8,501 nucleotides of DNA from Alphaproteobacteria bacterium (GTDB taxonomy: Bacteria > Pseudomonadota > Alphaproteobacteria > Thalassobaculales > Thalassobaculaceae), in contig JAPKDN010000105.1 of NCBI GenBank assembly GCA_028822575.1, forward strand, positions 1 through 8,501, written 5' to 3'. Both the position numbers and the translations under genes were made by a program. Shown here piece after piece: positions 1 to 5,610 of this stretch; the first letter of the stretch is position 1; each line of letters starts with the position of its first letter. A model generated the notes under the pieces. The model was not told the origin of the DNA and searched no databases. It was given only the letters and a program-made list of their open reading frames with translations.

Positions 1-298
1 GGTACACCGGGTGTATCCACATTTCGGAGCTTAGCGAGGCGACGGAATCACCAAGAAGCCGGGACGCTCCTTGGAGAATATCAAGCTCCGCTCCCTCTAC
101 ATCGATCTAAAGATAATCAGGCGGTGGGACGTTTTCACCAGGGTCAAAAATATCATCCAACGGCATGACGTCGACATCAATAAGCCGGGCGGTAGCATAG
201 CTTTCGCCCCACAATGCTTAGCCCAGATCACCCGCTTTAGTGAAGTCACCATAATCCGCATTGAGGGGATAAAGCGAGGCAGACCGAGAGCAGGACTT
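1..298 (-). pseudogene. FkbM-family methyltransferase remnant (C-terminal part, broken by stop codons)
   Basis: Reading the minus strand in one frame gives a clear FkbM-type methyltransferase C-terminus. It has a segment ending in a V-x-P-L-D-D-I-F motif, then P-P-P-D-Y-L, a stop, then IDVEGAELDILQGA (plus-strand 65-106), and it continues in frame past base 1. In FkbM proteins the motif is normally L-K-I-D-V-E-G-A-E-L; here the lysine codon is an amber TAG (plus-strand 107-109). A second in-frame stop, TAA, sits at 218-220, where CAA (Gln) would fit, and a third TAA at 299-301. Upstream of the third stop the similarity is no longer recognisable. FkbM enzymes O-methylate sugars or other small molecules and are common in surface-glycan loci, which suits the neighbours. 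The plus-strand open frame over 71-307 is only a shadow of this remnant. Family assignment is strong; how far the gene once extended is unknown. Confidence 0.75.
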
Positions 299-301
299 TT
301 A

Positions 302-392
302 ATTTAAAGGTTCCTGTTTTAAAAGCGCTTTAAGCTCATGGCATTCGCGGGCTAACCTCGAGGCCCGACTTTGACCGACCAGGGAAAATCCG
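302..392. other. Spacer between the FkbM remnant and the first intact gene
   Basis: This short spacer holds a perfect 10-bp palindrome AAAGCGCTTT at 322-331. It also holds a small possible hairpin with arms CGGGC (348-352) and GCCCG (363-367), about 26 bases before the start codon at 393. Neither is followed by a T-tract, so no terminator is called. I could not identify a convincing -35/-10 pair for the downstream gene, although one must lie here or further left unless the gene is read from outside the window. Confidence 0.3.
381..385 (+). promoter_or_regulatory. Ribosome binding site for the SDR gene at 393
   Basis: AGGGA lies 7 bases before the ATG at 393. It is the best Shine-Dalgarno match in the left part of the window and supports 393 as the true start. 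Confidence 0.6.
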
Positions 393-1304
393 ATGTTGCA
401 ACACAACGATAAGCGACCTACCACGCCACGCCGCACAGTCATTATTGGCGCGAACGGTTTTATCGGATCAGCGATCGCCCAACGGTTGCAAGGACAGGGC
501 GCGCAGGTTTTAAGGCTGGGCCGGGCGGAAGTCGATCTTCTCGCTTTTGATGCCGGCGAACGCCTTGCCGCTCTGCTTCACGAAGATGACACGGTTGTTC
601 TCGCCTCGGCGCTAGCGCCGGTGAAAGATCATGACATGTTGGTCAAAAACCTGACGATGTTGGGTCCGCTGATCATCGCCCTGCGCCAAGTGGCACCAAA
701 GCATCTGGTGTATATAAGCTCAGACGCGGTTTACCGCGATAGCATGGACCCACTTGACGAAACCTCTTGCGCCGACCCAGGCTCATTGCACGGCGCGATG
801 CATAGGAGCAGGGAACTGGTACTCGAGACAGAAATCGCGAGTCCTTTGAGTATTCCCCTGGCTATATTGCGGCCAACCTTAATCTACGGTTCGGCCGACC
901 CGCACAACGGTTATGGACCTAACCGGTTCCGCCGGCTGGCCCGCGCCAGACAGGAAATCGTGTTGTTCGGAAAGGGCGAAGAGCGACGAGACCATGTGGA
1001 CATTCAAGATGTCGCGGAGCTTGCGTCGCGCTTGGTATTGCATCGGAGCGCCGGGATTTTGAACGCGGCCACTGGAACCGTGACATCTTTCCGCGAGGTC
1101 GCCAATAGGGTCGTCGCTCTGGCCGATCAGCCGGTTCCCGTGCGCGAGTCACCGCGGGTCGGCGCCATGCCACATAACGGTTACCGCCCCTTCGATCCCG
1201 CCGCCACCAAAGCCGCCTTTCCAGACTTCACCTACACAACGCTCAACGACGGCCTCGCCCGGGCAAGCGCCGAAGCCTGTCAACGGTCCGGAGATCATGA
1301 CTGA
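393..1304 (+). CDS. NAD-dependent epimerase/dehydratase-like protein (extended SDR)
   Basis: A 303-residue protein of normal length for the extended short-chain dehydrogenase/reductase family, which epimerises, dehydrates or reduces nucleotide-bound sugars in the cytoplasm. Seen directly: a Rossmann motif GANGFIGS (residues 19-26), the strand VYISSDAVY (106-114) with the usual serine pair, a P-T-L-I-Y-G segment (161-166), and a late R-R-D-H-V-D-I-Q-D-V-A stretch (198-208) typical of sugar epimerases. The family's catalytic Y-x-x-x-K is not present: the aligned segment is H133-G-A-M-H137, followed by R-E-L-V-L-E where the helix continues. The Tyr/Lys pair therefore appears replaced by two histidines, which makes ordinary SDR catalysis uncertain. 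The gene overlaps the next methyltransferase by one base (TGATG), so the two are probably co-translated. The substrate cannot be named from sequence alone. Confidence 0.85.
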   Translation: MLQHNDKRPTTPRRTVIIGANGFIGSAIAQRLQGQGAQVLRLGRAEVDLLAFDAGERLAALLHEDDTVVLASALAPVKDHDMLVKNLTMLGPLIIALRQVAPKHLVYISSDAVYRDSMDPLDETSCADPGSLHGAMHRSRELVLETEIASPLSIPLAILRPTLIYGSADPHNGYGPNRFRRLARARQEIVLFGKGEERRDHVDIQDVAELASRLVLHRSAGILNAATGTVTSFREVANRVVALADQPVPVRESPRVGAMPHNGYRPFDPAATKAAFPDFTYTTLNDGLARASAEACQRSGDHD

Positions 1305-1963
1305 TGGGAGAGCGGATCAATCTGCTACAGGGCCTGCCGACCTCAAAACGTAACCTTGAGGCCCGGCGGGATGGCAAATCCCCCGAGGTGGTTCGGCTTT
1401 CCAGAGAATTCGGCGAATTATATTTCGATGGACCCAGAGAATATGGCTACGGGGGCTATCGCTATGACGGGCGCTGGATTCCAGTGGCACGGGACATCGT
1501 CGCGCATTTCAACTTGAAATCAGGTGACCGTGTTCTCGATGTGGGTTGCGCGAAAGGCTTTCTGGTTAAGGATCTTTTGATGGTTTGCCCGGGCCTTGAG
1601 GTCTTCGGTGTCGATATTTCCACCTATGCGCTGACACATTGCGAGCCAGAGGTGATTGGCCGGCTGCATCGCGGGTCAGCGGATGACCTGCCATTCCCAG
1701 ACAATAGCTTCACCGCGGTGATTTCGATCAACACCGTACACAACCTGGACCGGGCGGGCTGCGTCCAGGCGCTTCGGGAAATGGAACGCCTGGCGCCGGG
1801 ACGGGGGTTCCTGCGGGTTGATTCCTATTCTACCCCAGAGCAACGAGCGTTGTTCGAGGAGTGGGTGTTAACGGCACGTTTTCACGACTACCCAGGGGGT
1901 TGGATGTCGGTGTTCGAGCAAGCTGGCTATACCGGCGACTATGATTGGACGATCCTGCAATAA
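1304..1963 (+). CDS. Class I SAM-dependent methyltransferase
   Basis: A 219-residue protein with a class I methyltransferase fold. Motif I is V-L-D-V-G-C-A-K-G-F (77-86), the acidic ribose-binding residue is D104 in F-G-V-D-I-S, and the S-A-D-D-L-P-F-P-D-N-S-F segment (125-136) is typical of the post-II region. A conserved-looking N-terminal stretch, Y-G-Y-G-G-Y-R-Y-D-G-R-W (48-59), precedes the fold. It uses SAM to methylate an unknown acceptor; pairing with an SDR gene and an FkbM remnant suggests a sugar or glycan precursor. The start ATG at 1304 shares its A with the upstream TGA, and no separate Shine-Dalgarno site is needed if translation is coupled. There is no signal peptide or membrane segment, so it is cytoplasmic. 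The class is certain, the acceptor unknown. Confidence 0.85.
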   Translation: MGERINLLQGLPTSKRNLEARRDGKSPEVVRLSREFGELYFDGPREYGYGGYRYDGRWIPVARDIVAHFNLKSGDRVLDVGCAKGFLVKDLLMVCPGLEVFGVDISTYALTHCEPEVIGRLHRGSADDLPFPDNSFTAVISINTVHNLDRAGCVQALREMERLAPGRGFLRVDSYSTPEQRALFEEWVLTARFHDYPGGWMSVFEQAGYTGDYDWTILQ

Positions 1964-1975
1964 TCCGGTACGGAT
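1963..1975. terminator. Small hairpin between convergent genes (weak)
   Basis: ATCCG (1963-1967) and CGGAT (1971-1975) form a 5-bp stem with a 3-base loop, starting at the last base of the methyltransferase stop codon. It lies in the 22-bp gap between two convergent genes, where a bidirectional terminator would be expected. There is no T-tract on either strand and the stem is short, so it is only a weak candidate. Confidence 0.25.
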
Positions 1976-1985
1976 AAGCCTATCG

Positions 1986-2879
1986 TCAGGGTTCGTCGGC
2001 GAACCGACTGATTATGGTGGTAACGGGCGCTGGCCGATAACCAAAATTCCTGACCGCCGCGTCGGACGATATTGCGAAAGGGCGCTGGCCGTTAGCCTTG
2101 ACGTCGATCCGCGATGACGACCCGATCTGCTCCTTCATCATCGAAATCATCTTTTGAATAGACATCGGCGCGCCAGCTCCTATCAGTACTGCTCGAGAAC
2201 CAATCCAATTTTGCCGACAGAGGTCGATGATGAAGGCCGCCAGATCGTCCACGTGCACGACATTATTGAACTTAAAACCCGGGTTGGCGATGCTCACCGG
2301 AGCACCGGCCCGGAGTGCTGCTCGACATCGCGAGAGCCAATTTCCATGCGCGTTCGGCCCAACAATGCCGGGTATGCGCAAGCTGATCGAGGCAAGTCTT
2401 ACCGCGACGTCGTGAAGCGCGTTCTCACTCACAATTTTGCTAACGCCATAAAAACTAGGCGAGGAAGACGGCGTCCCCACTTCGACCAGGTCGACGTCGA
2501 TCGATCCATATATGGCTAAGCTTGAGAAGTTAATGAAACGCGGACAACCGGTCGCCAACGCGCCGGAAATCAACGCTCTGGTCACCCGGATGTTATTACG
2601 CTCGAATACATCCGCCGGAGCGCGTGGGTCTTCAAGGGCTTGGGCAACGCTTCCCGCCGCATGGATGATGATGTCCCTGTCCAACAAAAGGGTTTCCAAC
2701 CCCTCTTCGCCCGCCAAATCAGCCCAATGGACGGTCACTCGCCCGGCCAGAATAGAGGTCCATTCCGGCGCGACTTGGCCCGGTCGCAGGCAAATCGCGA
2801 GATCATGGCCCGCCCCGACGAGGGCTGGTCCGATCACCCTCGCGACAAAGCCTCCACCGCCGGTCAGTAAACTCCTCAC
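1986..2879 (-). CDS. NAD-dependent epimerase/dehydratase (extended SDR)
   Basis: A 297-residue extended SDR protein on the minus strand, expected to act on a nucleotide sugar in the cytoplasm. The N-terminal dinucleotide motif is T-G-G-G-G-F-V-A (6-13); the last glycine of the usual G-x-x-G-x-x-G is an alanine, A13. D-I-I-I-H-A-A-G (69-76) is the typical fourth strand, F-S-S-L-A-I-Y-G (118-125) carries the catalytic serine region, and Y144-G-V-S-K148 is an intact catalytic Y-x-x-x-K. V-H-V-D-D-L-A (208-214) is the usual late motif. The start is GTG at 2877-2879: reading further upstream in frame reaches a stop at 2925-2927 without an ATG, and no good ribosome binding site is visible. It faces the SDR/methyltransferase pair and starts divergently from the NUDIX gene. 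Unlike the SDR at 393, it keeps its catalytic residues and is likely active. Confidence 0.87.
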   Translation of the reverse strand: MRSLLTGGGGFVARVIGPALVGAGHDLAICLRPGQVAPEWTSILAGRVTVHWADLAGEEGLETLLLDRDIIIHAAGSVAQALEDPRAPADVFERNNIRVTRALISGALATGCPRFINFSSLAIYGSIDVDLVEVGTPSSSPSFYGVSKIVSENALHDVAVRLASISLRIPGIVGPNAHGNWLSRCRAALRAGAPVSIANPGFKFNNVVHVDDLAAFIIDLCRQNWIGSRAVLIGAGAPMSIQKMISMMKEQIGSSSRIDVKANGQRPFAISSDAAVRNFGYRPAPVTTIISRFADEP

Positions 2880-3092
2880 ACCGCCGGTCCGGCACGGGAT
2901 GGTCGGACATTCGCTATCAATTTTTCACCACGTTTCCATTTCCAACAATCGACCGGTAGATACCTGGATCCAGACGCCGGTTTTTCTACGAAAAATCCAG
3001 TACAAGACCCAGTCCTTGACCCATGATAGTAGCTGAGTGGCCCCAAGCACGCTTTATGTTGGCCACCACCATCATCTTCTCGGCTCGCCGCT
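2880..3092. other. Divergent intergenic region
   Basis: A 213-bp spacer between the minus-strand epimerase and the plus-strand NUDIX gene, which should hold promoters for both. I see no convincing -35/-10 pair on either strand. A TTGACC at 3016-3021 has no matching -10 at proper distance. On the plus strand ACCGG (2952-2956) can pair with CCGGT (2977-2981), enclosing the palindrome CTGGATCCAG (2964-2973). A run of five T follows (2981-2985), which resembles an intrinsic terminator, but no plus-strand gene ends before it. Confidence 0.4.
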
Positions 3093-3569
3093 ATGAATGA
3101 TAATCGGGTTATCGACGAAATGCAGGTCTGCAAGGCCTTGATTATCGATTCCGCCGGCCGGTATTTGATGCAGCTAAGGGATGACATTCCGAGAATCGCT
3201 TATCCTGGGCACTGGAGCCTTTTCGGTGGCGCGGTGGAGGCCGGCGAGGGCGATCTGGCCGGAATGCAGCGCGAATTGCTGGAGGAACTCGCGTTTGAAC
3301 CGAGCCTTCTGACACCAGCCATGCGGTTTGAATATTCAATCCCCCAGCATGGCGTGCGTATTCGACGAGTCGCGGTTTTCGAGACCAAAATCGACGATTC
3401 CCAAATCAAGGACCTTGTATTGAGCGAAGGCGCGGAGATGCGCTTTTTGAATTGGCGCGACCTGTCACTTCAGGACAAGGTCGTCCCGTGGGACCAGTGC
3501 ATGGTCATGATGCACGCCAATGTGCTCCCGCGTCCAGAGCTGCTGAGTTCCTCGGCGTCGATGGACTAA
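3093..3569 (+). CDS. NUDIX hydrolase
   Basis: A 158-residue single-domain NUDIX protein. The Nudix box is G46-x5-E52-x7-R60-E61-L-L-E64-E65-L-A67-F68, matching G-x5-E-x7-R-E-U-x-E-E-x-G-U except that the last glycine is alanine. The metal-binding R-E-x-x-E-E core is intact, so Mg-dependent hydrolysis of a nucleoside diphosphate linked to some moiety is expected. The stretch Y-P-G-H-W-S-L-F-G-G (37-46) before the box is typical of this subgroup. The substrate is unknown; the neighbourhood suggests a nucleotide sugar or related compound. The ATG at 3093 gives the longest reading. A later ATG at 3120 (residue 10) would still leave the whole domain, and neither has a clear ribosome binding site. 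The gene is not coupled to either neighbour. Confidence 0.88.
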   Translation: MNDNRVIDEMQVCKALIIDSAGRYLMQLRDDIPRIAYPGHWSLFGGAVEAGEGDLAGMQRELLEELAFEPSLLTPAMRFEYSIPQHGVRIRRVAVFETKIDDSQIKDLVLSEGAEMRFLNWRDLSLQDKVVPWDQCMVMMHANVLPRPELLSSSASMD

Positions 3570-3571
3570 AG

Positions 3572-3586
3572 CCAGCGATTGGCTGG
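3572..3586. terminator. Weak hairpin after the NUDIX gene
   Basis: Just after the NUDIX stop codon the sequence CCAGC-GATTG-GCTGG can fold into a 5-bp stem; an alternative pairing AGCCA/TGGCT overlaps it. There is no following T-tract, so this is at most a weak stop signal separating the accessory region from the methionine operon. Confidence 0.2.
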
Positions 3587-3696
3587 AACCCATGCCTTCC
3601 CACAACCATCTTTACGCCTAAACGCACCGCCATAACCTGGCATCTTGAACACGCGAACTTCCTCATTTTGTCGAATTCAGGACAGATTGATTCGCC

Positions 3697-3724
3697 TTGA
3701 CAAAAATCCCCTCTCTCTTATCAT
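3697..3724 (+). promoter_or_regulatory. Sigma-70-type promoter of the methionine operon
   Basis: A perfect -35 TTGACA (3697-3702) is followed after 16 bases by TATCAT (3719-3724), five of six matches to TATAAT. The predicted transcript starts near 3731, about 30 bases before the ATG at 3761. The inverted repeat at 3723-3754 overlaps the -10 end and the start site, so a protein bound there would block RNA polymerase. Confidence 0.65.
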
Positions 3725-3754
3725 CAAGATATAAACTTATATTTATATCTTGAT
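3723..3754. promoter_or_regulatory. Probable operator: perfect 13-6-13 inverted repeat
   Basis: The arms ATCAAGATATAAA (3723-3735) and TTTATATCTTGAT (3742-3754) are exact reverse complements, separated by six bases (3736-3741). The element is strikingly AT-rich against its GC-rich surroundings and ends 6 bases before the start of the ArsR-fusion gene. ArsR-family dimers bind imperfect or perfect AT-rich inverted repeats of this general size, and they usually repress their own operon from a site overlapping the promoter. The inference is autorepression by the first gene product. The repeat could also fold in the transcript leader, but no T-tract or riboswitch-like structure supports an RNA role. 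Confidence 0.75.
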
Positions 3755-3760
3755 TGACGA

Positions 3761-4747
3761 ATGATGGATGAACTCCTTCAAGGCCTGCGCGCGGCCGCCG
3801 AGCCCACCCGCCTTAGAATCCTGGCGCTTTGCGGGCACGCGGAGTTGTCGGTTACCGAACTGGTCAGCATCCTTGGTCAAAGCCAACCGAGGGTATCCAG
3901 GCATCTGAAACTGCTTGTCGAGGCAGAGCTGCTTGACCGCAACCAGGAAGGCAGCCGGGCCTTCTACCGTCCGGCGAGCGATGGCGCGGGCGCGGAATTG
4001 GGCCAACTGCTCATCGACCTGATCCCGGACCAGGACGCGGTCCTGACGCTGGACCTGTCTCGGCTGGAGCGCATCAAGGAACAGCGGTCGCGGCGCGCCG
4101 AGGATTACTTCCAACGGAACGCCGGTAGTTGGGAAGATTTACGCGGTCTGTATGTGGACGACAAATTGATCGACGCTAAACTCAAAGTGCTCATAGAGGA
4201 AGAACCCGTCACCGAACTGTTGGATATCGGGACTGGGACCGGGCGCGTCCTGAGTCTTGTCGGCCGCCACGCACGCTCCGCCATTGGTATCGACAACTCA
4301 CGCGATATGCTCGATATCGCCCGCGCCAATCTTGATCGTGACGGGCTCAGGAAGTGCCAGGTCCGACACGCGGATATGTACCGCCTCCCGTTCACGGCGG
4401 GTCGCTTCGATCTGGTAACCGCGAATATGCTGGTCCGATATGCCGACGACCCTGGCGCCGTTCTGGCCGAAGGCATGCGCGTGTTGCGGCCGGGCGGTCG
4501 AATGATCGTCGTCGACTTCGCCCCGCACGGCATGGTCGAACTTCGCGACGAGCATGCCCATCGCTGGCTCGGATTCTCGGAAACCCAAATGGCGCGGCTG
4601 TTCGAGACCAGCGGGTTGGAATTCGAAAAACCAATCTATCTGGAAGGCGATCCGCTGACGGTATGTGTTTGGGAAGCACGTAAGCCCGCCCAAGTAGCAA
4701 ATGACCTAGCGCTCCTGGCAGCGATAGGCACGGGGACGGGCCGATGA
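3761..4747 (+). CDS. ArsR-type regulator fused to a SAM methyltransferase domain
   Basis: A 328-residue two-domain protein. Residues 1 to about 100 form an ArsR-type winged helix: A-A-A-E-P-T-R-L-R-I-L (11-21), L-S-V-T-E-L (29-34), then the recognition helix S-Q-P-R-V-S-R-H-L-K-L-L (41-52) and the wing with G-S-R-A-F-Y-R (64-70). Residues about 115-300 form a class I methyltransferase: motif I L-L-D-I-G-T-G-T-G-R (153-162), acidic D178, and V-L-R-P-G-G-R (241-247). The paired metal-binding cysteines of metal-sensing ArsR proteins are absent (only C24 lies in the DNA-binding half), so it is not an arsenic sensor. Its place ahead of metF/metH suggests control of the SAM cycle, with SAM or SAH as plausible effector bound in the second domain; this is inference. 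ATG at 3761 is followed by an in-frame ATG at 3764, and neither has a strong Shine-Dalgarno site. Overlaps metF by ATGA. Confidence 0.88.
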   Translation: MMDELLQGLRAAAEPTRLRILALCGHAELSVTELVSILGQSQPRVSRHLKLLVEAELLDRNQEGSRAFYRPASDGAGAELGQLLIDLIPDQDAVLTLDLSRLERIKEQRSRRAEDYFQRNAGSWEDLRGLYVDDKLIDAKLKVLIEEEPVTELLDIGTGTGRVLSLVGRHARSAIGIDNSRDMLDIARANLDRDGLRKCQVRHADMYRLPFTAGRFDLVTANMLVRYADDPGAVLAEGMRVLRPGGRMIVVDFAPHGMVELRDEHAHRWLGFSETQMARLFETSGLEFEKPIYLEGDPLTVCVWEARKPAQVANDLALLAAIGTGTGR

Positions 4748-5610
4748 AAAGCGAACCGCGCGTCAGTTTCGAGATTTTCCCACCCGCCGGAACCGCCAGC
4801 GAGGAAGCGCTTTGGCGCACGGTCTCTCGTCTCGAGACCCTGAGGCCGGCCTTTGTCTCGGTCACCTACGGCGCTGGAGGCTCGACACGGGAACGCTCTA
4901 CGGCAATTCTTGATCGGCTGGTCTCCGACACCGGCTTGGAAGCGACCGCCCATGTCACCTGCGTAGGCATGGCGCGGCATGACCTGGATCAGATGGCCCA
5001 GGACTGGGCAAACCGCGGCATCCGCCGCATCGTTGCCTTACGTGGCGATCCAGCCAACGGCGCGGACCAATTCGAGCCTCATCCCCAAGGTTATCGCAAC
5101 GCTGTTGATCTGGTCGCCGGATTGCGCAAAATCGCCGATTTCGAGATCGCCGTCGGCGCCTATCCAGAGACCCATCCCAACGCGGCCTCGCCCGAGGCGG
5201 ATCTCGATAATCTGAAACGCAAGCTCGACGCTGGCGCCAGCAGCGCCATCACCCAGTTTTTCTTCGACGCCTTGACCTATCTGAGGTTTCGCGACCGAGC
5301 CGTTGCCGCCGGCATCACACAGCCTATTATTCCAGGCATTCTGCCGGTCACCAATTTCGCCAAGGTTGCGACCTTCAGCGCGCGTTGCGGCGCCACGATC
5401 CCAAGTTGGATGCACGCGTTGTTCGATGGCCTGGACGACGACGCCGAAACGCGCCGGCTAGTGGCCGCCTCGACCGCGTGCGAACTCTGCAATACCCTCC
5501 AGACGGAGGGAGTCGGCGACTTCCATATCTACACGCTCAATCGGGCAGAGCTGGCGATGGCGATTTGCCGCCGGCTGGGTCTTCGACCTCGGCTGGACGC
5601 AGTAGCATGA
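4744..5610 (+). CDS. metF: Methylenetetrahydrofolate reductase
   Basis: A 288-residue FAD enzyme, close to the usual bacterial length of about 290-300. It reduces 5,10-methylene-tetrahydrofolate to 5-methyl-tetrahydrofolate, the methyl donor for methionine synthase. Seen directly: V-S-F-E-I-F-P-P (7-14), whose E10 matches the catalytic glutamate E28 of E. coli MetF; F-V-S-V-T-Y-G-A-G-G (37-46); A-L-R-G-D-P (98-103), with D102 in the place of D120; and I-T-Q-F-F-F (169-174), with Q171 in the place of Q183. The C-terminal H-I-Y-T-L-N-R (261-267) is also typical. The start ATG at 4744 overlaps the upstream stop as ATGA, and its own end overlaps the next gene as ATGA. Cytoplasmic, presumably controlled by the operator upstream of the operon. 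Confidence 0.96.
   Translation: MKSEPRVSFEIFPPAGTASEEALWRTVSRLETLRPAFVSVTYGAGGSTRERSTAILDRLVSDTGLEATAHVTCVGMARHDLDQMAQDWANRGIRRIVALRGDPANGADQFEPHPQGYRNAVDLVAGLRKIADFEIAVGAYPETHPNAASPEADLDNLKRKLDAGASSAITQFFFDALTYLRFRDRAVAAGITQPIIPGILPVTNFAKVATFSARCGATIPSWMHALFDGLDDDAETRRLVAASTACELCNTLQTEGVGDFHIYTLNRAELAMAICRRLGLRPRLDAVA

Noticed and set aside
71..307. Plus-strand open frame of 78 codons at the left edge
   Set aside because: It lies opposite the FkbM remnant, whose minus-strand reading gives a recognisable conserved motif, while the plus reading resembles nothing known.
2512..3036. Plus-strand open frame of 174 codons
   Set aside because: Most of it is antisense to the minus-strand SDR epimerase, which has clear family motifs; the rest covers the divergent spacer with no recognisable domain.
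2876..3187. Minus-strand open frame of 103 codons across the divergent spacer
   Set aside because: It has no recognisable motif, overlaps the NUDIX start on the opposite strand and touches the epimerase start, so it is most likely chance.
3570..3760. Possible SAM or SAH riboswitch before the methionine operon
   Set aside because: The predicted leader is only about 30 bases, too short for a known SAM or SAH riboswitch, and the DNA palindrome with an adjacent regulator gene explains the control better.
4392..4980. Overlapping minus-strand open frames over the regulator and metF
   Set aside because: They are antisense shadows typical of GC-rich coding sequence and show no family motifs.
5385..5606. 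Upstream extension of the paralogue frame inside metF
   Set aside because: This part lies wholly inside the well-supported metF coding region in another frame. The ATG at 5607 gives the same ATGA coupling seen elsewhere in the operon, and the family similarity starts after it.
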